From contig NZ_LOEP01000027.1 of the NCBI RefSeq assembly GCF_001482285.1, positions 62,001 through 126,000 of the forward strand: 64,000 nt of DNA, in the 5' to 3' direction. The stretch comes from Haloferax sp. Q22 (GTDB lineage Archaea > Halobacteriota > Halobacteria > Halobacteriales > Haloferacaceae). This document shows positions 7,728 to 16,414 of this stretch, in pieces (position 1 is the first letter of the stretch; each line of letters opens with the position of its first letter). A program made the position numbers and the translations under genes. The notes under the pieces are model-generated. The model had not been told where the DNA came from and did not search any database. It was given only the letters and a program-made list of their open reading frames with translations.

Positions 7728-8843
7728 ATGAGCCAACCGGAGATCGTCCAGTCCGTCCTCGGAGAGGAAGACGTGGTGACGCGCGTCCACCTCGGGGGCG
7801 AGGACGAACTGTTTGTAACTCCGACGCGGACGCTCGTCTATCGGGCCGAAGGCCTCCTCTCTGACGAGTCCGTCGACGAATTCTCGCACGCCGCCGAGCG
7901 ACTGTCCGTCAAGGAAGGGCGACGAAAAGCGAAGCTCTCGTTTGACTACGGTCTCGACGGGAGCGAGACGTTCTCGATGTCCTCGAAGCGGCTCGACGAC
8001 GCGCTCCAGCCCATCGTCGAGGGCGTGCTCGCGGCCGCCGGCGTGACCGACGAAGACGGCGAGCGCGTCGTCCAGACGTTCCGTTTCAGCGAACTCACGT
8101 TCGTCGTCACCGACGCCCGCGTCGTCCGGCACATCGGCAGCGCGGTCTGGGACGAAGACTACGAGTCGTACCGCTACGCCGACGTGACCGACCTCGAATT
8201 CGAGTCGGGGAGCGTCGCCACGACGGTCGTGCTCACCGTCGACGGTCGGCAAGAGCGGTTCAAGATACCCAACGAGGAAGCGCGGCTCGTCCGCGAGAAA
8301 CTCGCGCGGGCGCTGTGCGACTACCACGGCGTCGGCAGTCTCGAGGAGTTCCGCGTCCAGATGGAAAAAGCGCGGGCGAACGACGAGTCCGCCGACGCCG
8401 ACCGCGACAACACCGACTTCGGCGCGGGCCCCGACCCGCTGAGCGCGAATCCCGGTGAACTGTCCGACGAACCGGCGAACGCCACCCGTGCCGAGGGCGA
8501 CGCGTCCGCCGAGCCGAGCCAACAGACTGCTCGCAAGCAGTCAGTCGAAGCCCCGTCCGCGACCGGTGCGGTTGCGGAGGCGAAGCAGGCCGCCGAGGCG
8601 GCGTCGACCGAATCGTCGTCGGGCAACGTCGCCGACGCCGCGGACCTCGGGTTCGAGGGCTCTGGATTCGAATCGGCCGCCGACTCCGAGTCGGCCGACG
8701 CCGGTGCTGTCGATGCCGACTACGCCGAACTCGCCGACGAAATCGAGTCGCTCCGCGAGGTCGTCGAGGCCCAAAGCGAGCAGATTCGCTACCAGCAGGA
8801 GCTGGTCGAACAGCTCATCGAAGAACTCCGCCGCGGGCGGTAA
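7728..8843 (+). CDS. Haloarchaeal protein with PH-like domains and C-terminal coiled coil
   Basis: This 371-residue protein has no family I can name with certainty. Residues 1-200 show two beta-rich segments of pleckstrin-homology-like character (ELFVTPTRTLVYRAEGLL and LTFVVTDARVVRHIG), each followed by the helix expected of such folds. Residues 210-330 are a low-complexity acidic Ala/Ser/Glu linker. Residues 335-371 (IESLREVVEAQSEQIRYQQELV) form a clear coiled coil. There is no signal peptide or membrane segment. The ATG at 7728 (MSQPEIVQ) is preferred over the in-frame ATG at 7701. A cytoplasmic scaffold role is only a guess. Confidence 0.75.
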   Translation: MSQPEIVQSVLGEEDVVTRVHLGGEDELFVTPTRTLVYRAEGLLSDESVDEFSHAAERLSVKEGRRKAKLSFDYGLDGSETFSMSSKRLDDALQPIVEGVLAAAGVTDEDGERVVQTFRFSELTFVVTDARVVRHIGSAVWDEDYESYRYADVTDLEFESGSVATTVVLTVDGRQERFKIPNEEARLVREKLARALCDYHGVGSLEEFRVQMEKARANDESADADRDNTDFGAGPDPLSANPGELSDEPANATRAEGDASAEPSQQTARKQSVEAPSATGAVAEAKQAAEAASTESSSGNVADAADLGFEGSGFESAADSESADAGAVDADYAELADEIESLREVVEAQSEQIRYQQELVEQLIEELRRGR

Positions 8844-8879
8844 ACGCGGCAGTTCGCCCGCCGACGACCGTCCGGACAC

Positions 8880-9251
8880 CTATTCCCGCCCGAGCACTTT
8901 CCTGATACACGACGAGCCGAACGGCCCGAGTTCACCGGATTCGAACGTCACGAAGTGGCCGGTGGAGATTGACGCGCCGCAGCGGCGGCAGTCGAAGTCG
9001 CCCTCCCGCTGGACGACCTGACTCTCGAACCTGACGAACGTGCCGCCGCGGTTGTGACGGACGCGGCCGCCGTCCCGCTCGATGATACCCCGAAGCTCCG
9101 CCGTGTCGAGGATGTCGCGCGTGAGCGTCGGGTCCGTGGTGACCGTCTCGATGCGGTCGACGACCTCGGCGAGGGAGAGTTCATCGGCTTCGAGATGCGC
9201 GAGGAGGTCGAGCGCGAGTTCGACGCGCTCGTCGCGTGTGGGCTCGGTCAC
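8880..9251 (-). CDS. DUF5830-like zinc-knuckle protein
   Basis: This 123-residue protein uses a GTG start at 9251 (VTEPTRDERVELAL), chosen because conserved-looking sequence begins there. A further GTG at 9299 would add 16 Arg-rich, unlikely residues. The first 70 residues form helices resembling a winged-helix domain (LSLAEVVDRIETVTTDPTLTR onward). The C-terminal 35 residues carry CRRCG and a later Cys (SSCIRKVL), a possible zinc knuckle. It is convergent with the preceding gene, whose stop is about 37 bp away. It may bind nucleic acid, but the function is unknown. Confidence 0.65.
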   Translation of the reverse strand: MTEPTRDERVELALDLLAHLEADELSLAEVVDRIETVTTDPTLTRDILDTAELRGIIERDGGRVRHNRGGTFVRFESQVVQREGDFDCRRCGASISTGHFVTFESGELGPFGSSCIRKVLGRE

Positions 9252-9341
9252 GGTTCGGGAGCCAATCGAACCGGGTCGGGCTAAAGCCCTCCGAAGCACA
9301 AAGCGTTTGGTCGCGGCGCGACGACCGACTCCAGAGCTTCC

Positions 9342-9974
9342 GTGCCCCGTCCGCGCCTCGCCGCCGGCCTCGCGCTCGCGGCCGTCGTCGCCGGTCTTCT
9401 GCTCGCGTCACCAGACACCGTCATCGAGCGCGCGGCGTGGGTCGCCGCCGACCCCGTGCGACTCGTCGTCGTCGTGAGCGCGCTGGCGCTCGTCCGCCCG
9501 CTTCTCGCGTGGCCGACGACGCTCCTCGCGCTCGTCGTCGGCTACGGCCTCGGCCCGGTCGGCGTCCCGTTCGCGCTGGCGCTCATCGTCCTCACGAGCG
9601 TCCCGCCGTTCCTCTTCGCACGGCGCTACCGCGGGACGACCAGACTGGCCGAGGTCGGCGAGCGAACCGTCGAGCAGACCGGCTCCGTCAGGGGCGTCGC
9701 CGCGAGTCGCCTGCTGCCGATTCCCTCCGACGTGGTGTCGGTGGCGGCGGGCGTCGCCAACGTCCGACTCGGCGCGTTCGCGCTCGGAACCGCCGTCGGC
9801 GAACTCCCGTGGGCCGTCGCGGGCGTCATCGCCGGCGCGTCGGTCGAGACGCTCACGACCGAGTCGCTCGCCGCGGCCGTCCGTCCGGAGTTCGTCGTGC
9901 TCGCGGCGGTCGCGGGCGTGTCGATGCTCGTGCCGACCGCGTACCGCCGCTACCGGGGCGAGTCTGGGGCGTAG
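9342..9974 (+). CDS. TVP38/TMEM64 (VTT/DedA-like) membrane protein
   Basis: This 210-residue integral membrane protein has about six hydrophobic helices. The VTT signature region spans about residues 55-150: WPTTLLALVVGYGLGPVGVP, a re-entrant-type loop, then VRGVAASRLLPIPSDVVSVAAG, where the Arg and Pro are typical of the family. VTT/DedA proteins are linked to lipid scrambling and membrane homeostasis. The start is GTG at 9342, leaving about 90 bp from the divergent DUF5830 gene. The exact substrate cannot be told. Confidence 0.82.
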   Translation: MPRPRLAAGLALAAVVAGLLLASPDTVIERAAWVAADPVRLVVVVSALALVRPLLAWPTTLLALVVGYGLGPVGVPFALALIVLTSVPPFLFARRYRGTTRLAEVGERTVEQTGSVRGVAASRLLPIPSDVVSVAAGVANVRLGAFALGTAVGELPWAVAGVIAGASVETLTTESLAAAVRPEFVVLAAVAGVSMLVPTAYRRYRGESGA

Positions 9975-10026
9975 GAAAACAGAGACGGAAAAGGAACGCG
10001 AGGGCCGGTGCGCGAGCGTCGACGGC

Positions 10027-11607
10027 TTATTCTAACAGCGACTCGCCGGTCATCGCGGATGGCTGGTCGACGCCGACGAGTTCGAGGATGGTCGGCGCGA
10101 TGTCGCACAGCGACCCGCCCTCGCGGACGGTCCGGCCGCCCGAAAGCGGATGCTCGGGGTCGACCTCGGCGGCTTCGTCCTCGGCGTCGTTCTCCGCGGC
10201 CGCCTCGTCGTCGCGGTCGGCCGCGAGGTAAACGAACGGGACGGGGTTGAACGTGTGCGCCGTGTGCGGGTCGTCTTCGGTACCCATGTCGTCGGCGTTG
10301 CCGTGGTCTGCGGTGATACAGACGTGACCACCGTGGGCGCGGACGCTCTCGACGAGCCGCCCGAGCTGTTCGTCGACGGCCTCGACCGCCTCGATGGCGG
10401 CCTCGTAGTCGCCGGTGTGGCCGACCATGTCGGGGTTGGCGTAGTTGAGCACCATCACGTTCGGGTCGTCGGACTCGATGATACCGATGGCTGTGTCGGT
10501 GAGTTCCACCGCAGACATCTCGGGCTGGAGGTCGTAGGTCGGCACGTCGGGGCTCTCGACGATGTTCCGAATCTCGCCGTCGAACTCGACCTCGCGGCCG
10601 CCGTTGAGGAAGTAGGTGACGTGGGGGTACTTCTCGGACTCGGCCATGCGCAGTTGCGTCATGTCCGCCTCAGCGAGTACCTCGCCGAGCGTGTCTTCGG
10701 GCTGTTCCGGCGGGTAGGCGACCGAGACGTCGAACGTCTTGTCGTACTGCGTCATCGTCGTCATGAGAATCTCCGGCGGCGTCGTCTCGAACTCCCAGAC
10801 GGGCTCGATGTCGCAGAGCATCCGAACGAGCTGTCGCGCGCGGTCCGCGCGGAAGTTGAAGAAGACGACCGAGTCGCCGTCTTCGAGGGCGGGCGCGTCG
10901 TCGACGACGGTGGGCTCGACGAACTCATCGGTGTCGCCGCGGTCGTACGACTCGGTGACGGCGTCGCCGGCGGTGTCGGCGGTCCACTCCGCCTCGCGCT
11001 CGACGATGGCGTCGTAGGCGCGCTTGGTGCGCTCCCAGTTTTGGTCGCGGTCCATCGCGTAGTAGCGCCCGGAGACGGTGGCGACGCCGCCGGTTCCCTG
11101 CTCCTCGGCGACGGCTTCGAGGTCCGAGAGATATTCCTCGCCGCCGGTGGGACTGGTGTCGCGGCCGTCGGTAAAGGCGTGGGTGACGGCCTCGACGCCG
11201 CGGTCGGCGGCGAGTCCGATGAGCGCGTGGAGATGCTGTTGGTCGGAGTGGACGCCGCCGTCGGAGACGAGGCCCATGAGGTGCACGCGGCCGTCGTGTT
11301 CGTCGGCGTGGTCATAGGCGGCCGTGATGGCCTCGTTCTCGAAGAACGAGCCGTCGTCGATGCTGTCGCCGATGCGGGTGTACGCCTGCTTGACGACGCG
11401 GCCGGCCCCGATGTTGAGGTGGCCGACCTCGCTGTTGCCCATCTGGCCGTCCGGGAGGCCGACGCGCCGGCCGTCGACGATGAGCGTTCCGAACGCGCCC
11501 GCGTCGCGGTAGCGGTCGAAGTTCGGCGTGTCCGCCGCCTTGATAGCGTCGCGGCGGTCGTGGTCACCGAGGCCCCACCCGTCGAGGATGATGAGTGCTG
11601 CGTCCAT
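10027..11607 (-). CDS. gpmI: 2,3-bisphosphoglycerate-independent phosphoglycerate mutase
   Basis: This 526-residue enzyme interconverts 3- and 2-phosphoglycerate in the lower glycolytic/gluconeogenic pathway. The start MDAALIILDGWG (ATG 11607) carries the first metal ligand Asp of the alkaline-phosphatase-like fold. The catalytic Ser lies in MGNSEVGHLNIGAG near residue 63. VHLMGLVSDGGVHSD and ITADHGNADDM hold further Mn-binding residues. It is about 15 residues longer than bacterial iPGMs, mostly through an acidic low-complexity insert around residue 470 (DRDDEAAAENDAEDEAAEVD). Clear orthology gives high confidence. Confidence 0.97.
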   Translation of the reverse strand: MDAALIILDGWGLGDHDRRDAIKAADTPNFDRYRDAGAFGTLIVDGRRVGLPDGQMGNSEVGHLNIGAGRVVKQAYTRIGDSIDDGSFFENEAITAAYDHADEHDGRVHLMGLVSDGGVHSDQQHLHALIGLAADRGVEAVTHAFTDGRDTSPTGGEEYLSDLEAVAEEQGTGGVATVSGRYYAMDRDQNWERTKRAYDAIVEREAEWTADTAGDAVTESYDRGDTDEFVEPTVVDDAPALEDGDSVVFFNFRADRARQLVRMLCDIEPVWEFETTPPEILMTTMTQYDKTFDVSVAYPPEQPEDTLGEVLAEADMTQLRMAESEKYPHVTYFLNGGREVEFDGEIRNIVESPDVPTYDLQPEMSAVELTDTAIGIIESDDPNVMVLNYANPDMVGHTGDYEAAIEAVEAVDEQLGRLVESVRAHGGHVCITADHGNADDMGTEDDPHTAHTFNPVPFVYLAADRDDEAAAENDAEDEAAEVDPEHPLSGGRTVREGGSLCDIAPTILELVGVDQPSAMTGESLLE

Positions 11608-11741
11608 GCGTCGCCGTTCGGCGCGCCGGGCTAACTGTCCTTTGCTCCCGACATGGGTTGACAACGTGTCGCGTACGGAAATGAGAGAGCGGCGTTTGCG
11701 CCCCGACGGTCTTTTCTTTCGGCGCGCCGTCCGACTCGGCG

Positions 11742-12419
11742 ATGGGTCTGCGCGACTTCGACCTCGACGCGGCGGTCGACGACTGGACGGAGTACTACCT
11801 CGGAAACGGCCCGAGTCTCGTCGTCTTCCTCGTCCTCAACGCCGCCGCGTTCCTCGTCGGTGTGAGCTTCTACGTCCACTCCGACCCCGCGCTTTCTGAC
11901 CTGCCGACGTTTCTCTACCCGCTTTTCGGTGACTCGCCGACCGCCCTCGCGCTGATGACGCTGTCGGCCGCGACGCTGCTTCCGAACCTCGGTCGCCGCG
12001 TCGCCGACGCCCCGGTCAACCGGCCGCTCGCGTACCTCCACACGCTCGCGTTCGTCTGGCTCGTCAAGTACGGCGTCTGGACGGTCGTCGCGCTCAACCT
12101 CCGGCCCGACCTCTACGTCGGCTTCTCCGGGGCCGCGCTCTGGGACTACTGGGGCATCATGCTCACTCACGCGGGCTTTCTCGCGCTCGCCCTCGTCGTC
12201 CCGCGCTACGGCGCGACCACGAAGGGCGCACTCGGGTTCGCCCTCACCCTCGCGCTCGTCAACGACGTGTTCGACTACGGTTTCGGCTACTACCCGCCGC
12301 TGAAGTACGAGGCGGGGACGCTCCTCGCGGGCATCACGGTTGCCCTCTCGTTCCTCGCAGTGTTCCTCGCGTCGCGGGCGTTCGACCGCCTCTCAGAGAC
12401 GCCGGAGCCGGCCACCTGA
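11742..12419 (+). CDS. DUF1405 membrane protein
   Basis: This 225-residue protein has about six membrane helices and belongs by pattern to the DUF1405 family of archaeal and Bacillus membrane proteins. Features include an N-terminal YYLGNGPSLVVFLVLNAAAF helix, the loop LKYGVWT-like VKYGVWTVV and an aromatic segment VNDVFDYGFGYYPPL. No transport or catalytic motif is known for the family. It is divergent from gpmI across 134 bp. Confidence 0.8.
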   Translation: MGLRDFDLDAAVDDWTEYYLGNGPSLVVFLVLNAAAFLVGVSFYVHSDPALSDLPTFLYPLFGDSPTALALMTLSAATLLPNLGRRVADAPVNRPLAYLHTLAFVWLVKYGVWTVVALNLRPDLYVGFSGAALWDYWGIMLTHAGFLALALVVPRYGATTKGALGFALTLALVNDVFDYGFGYYPPLKYEAGTLLAGITVALSFLAVFLASRAFDRLSETPEPAT

Positions 12420-12531
12420 GCGCCCCGGTACCGCCCCGACAGCGCCCCGTGAGTCACAATCGCTAATCGCACGACAGCGCGGAGTATCACATGAGTCAGG
12501 CTTTTCCCCGCCCGCAGTCTATGACCTCGTA

Positions 12532-13185
12532 ATGGACTCCGCGGTACTGCTTGACCTACTCGGGAACGAAAACCGCCGGCGCATCCTGCGGTTGCTCTCG
12601 CACAAACCGTGCTACGTCACCGAGATCAGCGAGTACCTCGGCGTCAGCCCCAAGGCCGTCATCGACCACCTCCGAAAGCTGGAGGACGCGGGGCTCATCG
12701 AGTCCCGCACCGACGACCAGCGGCGCAAGTACTTCCACATCTCGCGGAACCTCAGGTTGGAGGTGAACGTCTCGCCGTACGGGTTCGGCGCGAAGAGCGC
12801 CTATCCGCCGAGTCCGAGCCTCGATATGGCCGGGCGCTGCCCGCACGTGACGCTCGAAGTCGAGAACGCCGGCACCGACGACGTCTCCGAGTTGGCGCGC
12901 GAACTCGGGAAACTGGAGGAACTCGACAACGAACTCTCCTTGGCCCAGCGATGGGTGCAGGGCCGCATCACCGACGTGCTCGACCGCCTCAACGACCGCC
13001 TCGGCGTCGACGCCGACAGCCGGTTCTACGCGGAGATTCTCGCCGCGCTCGCAAACGGGTCGAACACCGTCCGCGGCATCGCGAAGGACCTCAACGCGGA
13101 CCCCGCGGTCGTCGACAGCGCGCTGCACCACCTCGCCGACGGTGGCCTCGTCGCCCACAATGGCGACCGCTGGCGAATCGACTGA
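12532..13185 (+). CDS. ArsR-type regulator with two winged helices
   Basis: This 217-residue protein starts at MDSAVLLDLLGNENRRRIL (ATG 12532). The first winged helix (about residues 5-75) contains CYVTEISEYLGVSPKAVIDH with a wing rich in Arg/Lys. The middle (about residues 75-155) has a PSPSLDMAGRCPHVTLEVE strand region and a helix. A second helix-turn-helix ends the protein (NTVRGIAKDLNADPAVVDSA). This architecture occurs in euryarchaeal ArsR-family regulators related to the Pyrococcus heat-shock regulator group. No effector is evident. It is convergent with the following membrane-protein gene, 3 bp apart. Confidence 0.85.
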   Translation: MDSAVLLDLLGNENRRRILRLLSHKPCYVTEISEYLGVSPKAVIDHLRKLEDAGLIESRTDDQRRKYFHISRNLRLEVNVSPYGFGAKSAYPPSPSLDMAGRCPHVTLEVENAGTDDVSELARELGKLEELDNELSLAQRWVQGRITDVLDRLNDRLGVDADSRFYAEILAALANGSNTVRGIAKDLNADPAVVDSALHHLADGGLVAHNGDRWRID

Positions 13186-13188
13186 CGG

Positions 13189-13683
13189 CTACAGTTCCTC
13201 TGTCAGGCCCGCTCGGAGGTCGCGGCCGAAGTAGTGACCGACGAGCCCCGCGAGCCCGCCGCTCGCCGCGCCGACGCCCGCGATGGCGACGCCGTAGTCC
13301 GCGAGCAGTTGGACCGCGAAGGGCGCGAACACGGCGAACAGCGTCGAGAGGACGAACGCGAGACCGGCGGCGATTGCGCCGGCGAGCACGACTTCCGTGT
13401 AGCGTCGCTTCGACCCGACGAGGCCGAGAACGAAGCCGGCGGCGGCGATGCCGACGAACCGCCCGATGAAGCCGACGATGGGAATCGCGCCGCCGACGAG
13501 CAGTCCGCCGATGGAGAGCAGGAGCGCCGCGAGGAACACGCGCGGGGAGAACAGCCCGCTGAGGCGACCGCCGCCGGACGAGGCGGCACGCTCCGCCTGT
13601 GTCGCCTCGTCGCTCTCGCGGTTCACTCCGGAGAGCAGGTCGTCGACGGACTGCTCAGACTCCCGTTGGTCCGACCGTTGCAT
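13189..13683 (-). CDS. Gly/Ala-rich membrane protein
   Basis: This 164-residue protein has a charged, Ser-rich cytoplasmic N-terminus (about 45 residues) followed by about four glycine-rich membrane helices (for example LSIGGLLVGGAIPIVGFIG and GAIAAGLAFVLSTLFAVFAP). The pattern resembles DUF456-like small membrane proteins, but I cannot confirm the family. ATG 13683 is preceded by a short spacer to the next gene. The function is unknown. Confidence 0.7.
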   Translation of the reverse strand: MQRSDQRESEQSVDDLLSGVNRESDEATQAERAASSGGGRLSGLFSPRVFLAALLLSIGGLLVGGAIPIVGFIGRFVGIAAAGFVLGLVGSKRRYTEVVLAGAIAAGLAFVLSTLFAVFAPFAVQLLADYGVAIAGVGAASGGLAGLVGHYFGRDLRAGLTEEL

Positions 13684-13764
13684 GTGTAGAGGGTCGCGGG
13701 CGAGCCTGATGGCTCTTGTGCCGGTGCGACAGGTTCCCGTCGAAAAGAAGGCGCGACGCGGTCG

Positions 13765-13968
13765 TTATGAACCTCGACCTAAGATGAGGTACAGGAGGAT
13801 GCCGAGCAGCGGGGCGAGGAAGACGACGACGGCCCAGAGGAACGCCGGGTGACTGCTGTTTCGCTTCGCGTCGCTGTACGTCCACGCGGCCATCCCGATG
13901 GTGATGAGAAACACTAGGACGAACACGCCGGCCGCGCCGCCCGACTGGAGGAGTATCGTGGGGACCAT
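13765..13968 (-). CDS. Small PLDc_N-type membrane protein
   Basis: This 67-residue protein has two membrane helices separated by a short loop (WTYSDAKRNSSHPAFLW). It ends in LAPLLGILLYLILGRGS, the hallmark of the phospholipase-D N-terminal (PLDc_N) helical hairpin, found alone in many small archaeal proteins. There is no catalytic HKD motif, so it is not itself a phospholipase. The start ATG at 13968 is the only sensible one in a longer open frame. The role is unknown. Confidence 0.75.
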   Translation of the reverse strand: MVPTILLQSGGAAGVFVLVFLITIGMAAWTYSDAKRNSSHPAFLWAVVVFLAPLLGILLYLILGRGS

Positions 13969-14088
13969 ACGCTGGCCGACGGACGGTCGGATAAAATGTC
14001 TTGTGTCCGTTATGTCTGCAGAGCTAACATCATCTGCGTCGGGCCCGTGACTTGGGTCTGAATCTGTGATACTCGTGCCCAGCAGTCG

Positions 14089-14185
14089 CACCGAACGGTG
14101 AGCGTAGCGAGCCGTTCGGCGTTTTTGGTCCAGATTTTTGCCGTGAGCGGGTCGCCGGAGGCGACCCCGAACGGTAAAAAGGTGG
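14089..14185 (+). repeat. Structured dispersed repeat, copy A
   Basis: This is one of two copies of a roughly 100-nt element; copy B is at 33380-33484 on the minus strand. In order it holds: hairpin 1 (CCGAACGG 14091-14098 with CCGTTCGG 14112-14119) around a loop of GAGCGTAGCGAG type; a 20-nt core (GTTTTTGGTCCAGATTTTTG, 14121-14140); hairpin 2 (GGTCGCC 14150-14156, GGCGACC 14160-14166); and a tail GTAAAAAGGTGG (14174-14185). Stem sequences differ between copies but still pair, while the core and tail are identical. It lies just upstream of gatD, so it could be part of a leader. It may be a mobile palindromic element or an RNA structure. Confidence 0.75.
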
Positions 14186-14217
14186 GTTTGAAGTCTGCCC
14201 CCACGGTATCCCGCGAT

Positions 14218-15465
14218 ATGAACGCAGGGGACCGCGTTCGCGTCACCCGCGCGGACGTCACGAACGAAGGCGTGCTCATGCCGTCTTCCACTGAGGACCA
14301 CCTTGTCGTCAAACTCGACGGCGGGTACAACGTCGGCATCGCCCGCGAGGGAGCCGACGTGGACGTGCTCGAAACCGACGTGTACGACATCGAAGACGCA
14401 CAGTCAGAGGGCGACGGCACCTCCGAAATCGAGTTCGACGACGACCTCCCGACCATCTCGCTCATCTCGACCGGCGGGACCATCGCCTCGACGGTCGACT
14501 ACCGAACGGGCGCGGTGACCGCGCAGTTCGACGCCGAGGACGTGCTCCGGGCCGTCCCCGATCTCGCGGGCCGAGCGAACTACCGCGGCCGCGTCGTCGC
14601 CAACATCCTCTCGGAGAACATGACGACCGACGTGTGGGTCGACCTCGCCGAGGCCATCGCCGAGGAAATCGAGGCCGGTGCCGACGGCGTCGTCGTCATG
14701 CACGGCACCGACACGATGCAGTTCTCCGCGTCGGCGATGTCGTTCATGCTCGACACGCCCGTTCCCATCGTCTTCACGGGCAGTCAGCGCTCGGCCGACC
14801 GCCCCTCCTCGGACAACGTCATGAACGCCGTCTGCGCCGTCGAGGCCGCCAAGGCCGACGCCGCCGAGGTCATGGTCTGCATGCACGCCTCGGAGTCTGA
14901 CGACGTCTGCGCGCTCCACGAGGGGACGCGCGTCCGCAAGAACCACACCTCCCGGCGCGACGCCTTCGAGACCGTCGGCGCGAAGCCGCTCGGCGAGGTC
15001 GACTACGAGGCCGAGGAGGTCACGTTCCGCCGCGACTACGCCCCCCGCGGCGAGGCCGACCTCGCGCTCCACGCCGACATCGAGTCCGAGGTGGAACTCG
15101 TGAAGTTCACGCCCGGGATGGACCCCGCGGCGCTCGACTACCTCGACGGGAAGGCCGGCGTCGTCATCGAGGGGACGGGCCTCGGCCACGTCCACACCGA
15201 CCACATCCCGCGGTTCGAGGAACTCGTGGAAGACGGAACGGTCGTCGCCATGACCTCGCAGTGTCTCGACGGCCGCGTCTGCGACCGCGTCTACGACACC
15301 GGCCGCGATCTGCTCGACGCCGGCGTCGTCGAGGCGGGCGACACGCTCCCCGGCACGGCGAAGGTGAAGCTCATGTGGTCGCTCGCCAACCTCTCGGACC
15401 CGACCGACGCGATGGGCCGGAGCCTCGAAGGCGAACTGACCCAGCGCTCCGTCCCGTGGGAGTGA
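14218..15465 (+). CDS. gatD: Glu-tRNA(Gln) amidotransferase subunit D
   Basis: This 415-residue protein is the L-asparaginase-like subunit of the archaeal GatDE enzyme, which converts Glu-tRNA(Gln) to Gln-tRNA(Gln). Residues 1-75 are the small AnsA-like N-terminal barrel specific to GatD. The asparaginase domain then opens with TISLISTGGTIAS, holding the catalytic Thr. VVMHGTDTMQFSA holds the second Thr-Asp pair. It releases ammonia from glutamine for GatE, whose gene is not in this window. The start is ATG 14218, 33 bp after a structured repeat. The downstream GNAT gene begins 4 bp after the stop, so the two are probably co-transcribed. Confidence 0.96.
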   Translation: MNAGDRVRVTRADVTNEGVLMPSSTEDHLVVKLDGGYNVGIAREGADVDVLETDVYDIEDAQSEGDGTSEIEFDDDLPTISLISTGGTIASTVDYRTGAVTAQFDAEDVLRAVPDLAGRANYRGRVVANILSENMTTDVWVDLAEAIAEEIEAGADGVVVMHGTDTMQFSASAMSFMLDTPVPIVFTGSQRSADRPSSDNVMNAVCAVEAAKADAAEVMVCMHASESDDVCALHEGTRVRKNHTSRRDAFETVGAKPLGEVDYEAEEVTFRRDYAPRGEADLALHADIESEVELVKFTPGMDPAALDYLDGKAGVVIEGTGLGHVHTDHIPRFEELVEDGTVVAMTSQCLDGRVCDRVYDTGRDLLDAGVVEAGDTLPGTAKVKLMWSLANLSDPTDAMGRSLEGELTQRSVPWE

Positions 15466-15469
15466 ACTG

Positions 15470-16378
15470 ATGGAGATTCGACCCGCGCGACCCGATGACT
15501 ACGACGCGGTCGCCGCGTTCACCCGCGACACGTGGGCCGACCGCGGCGGGTCGGACTACATCCCCGACATCTACCACGATTGGATTTCCCCCGGCGAGTT
15601 AGCGCAGGCGACGCTCCTCGTGGACATGGGCGAGGAGACGCCCTCCGACGACGTGGCCGCCATCGCGCAGGTCGTCATGCTCTCGGAGTACGAGGGCTGG
15701 GCGCAGGGAATGCGCGTCGCGCCCGACTACCGCGAGCAGGGTCTTGCGACCCAGCTGTCGCACGCGCTTCTCGACTGGGCACGCGAGCAGGGGGCGCGCC
15801 GCGTCCGCAACATGATTCACTCGTGGAACGTCCCGAGCCTCGCCAACGCCCGTACCGTCGGGTTCGACCCCGGCATCGAGTTCCGCTGGGCGACGCCCGA
15901 ACCGGACGCGACCGCCGAACCGGACGCGGTGGTCAGCGACGACGCCGACGCCGCGTGGTCCTACTGGACCGGGAGCGAGGCGCGAACCGCGTTGTCGGGG
16001 CTCGCGCTCGACCCCGTCGAGTCGTGGGCGCTCTCCGAACTCACCCGCCCCCGACTCCACGACGCCGCGGCGGACGGTCGCCTGTTCGTCGTCGGCGACG
16101 ACCGCACAACAGGCTTCACCTATCGGAACCGGACCTACTCGCGCGAACGCGACGACGAGGGCGAGGTGACGTGGGCCGAGTACGCGGTCGCCGCGTGGGA
16201 CGACGCGTCGGCCTGCGAGTCGCTTTTGGACGCGGTTCGACGTGACGCCGCCTCGGTCGGCGCGGACCGGACGCGCGTCCTGTTCCCCGAGCGAATCGAG
16301 TGGATTTCGGACGCGTCGCTCGCCCGGAGCGACCTCGCGGAGGAGCCGACGTTCGTCATGGAAGCGGACCTCTCCTGA
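15470..16378 (+). CDS. GNAT-family N-acetyltransferase
   Basis: This 302-residue protein has an N-terminal GNAT domain (MEIRPARPDDYDAVAAF for strand 1, then GMRVAPDYREQGLATQLSHAL, the acetyl-CoA-binding Q/R-x-x-G-L/A loop, and an Asn-containing NVPSLANARTVGF). The second half (about residues 150-300) looks like a degenerate second GNAT-like domain. The acceptor is unknown. It starts 4 bp after gatD, so the two are probably co-expressed; a link to tRNA or protein N-termini is unproven. Confidence 0.85.
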   Translation: MEIRPARPDDYDAVAAFTRDTWADRGGSDYIPDIYHDWISPGELAQATLLVDMGEETPSDDVAAIAQVVMLSEYEGWAQGMRVAPDYREQGLATQLSHALLDWAREQGARRVRNMIHSWNVPSLANARTVGFDPGIEFRWATPEPDATAEPDAVVSDDADAAWSYWTGSEARTALSGLALDPVESWALSELTRPRLHDAAADGRLFVVGDDRTTGFTYRNRTYSRERDDEGEVTWAEYAVAAWDDASACESLLDAVRRDAASVGADRTRVLFPERIEWISDASLARSDLAEEPTFVMEADLS

Positions 16379-16414
16379 CGAGCGCGCCGCGTTCGACCCA
16401 CGGCCGACCGCCGG

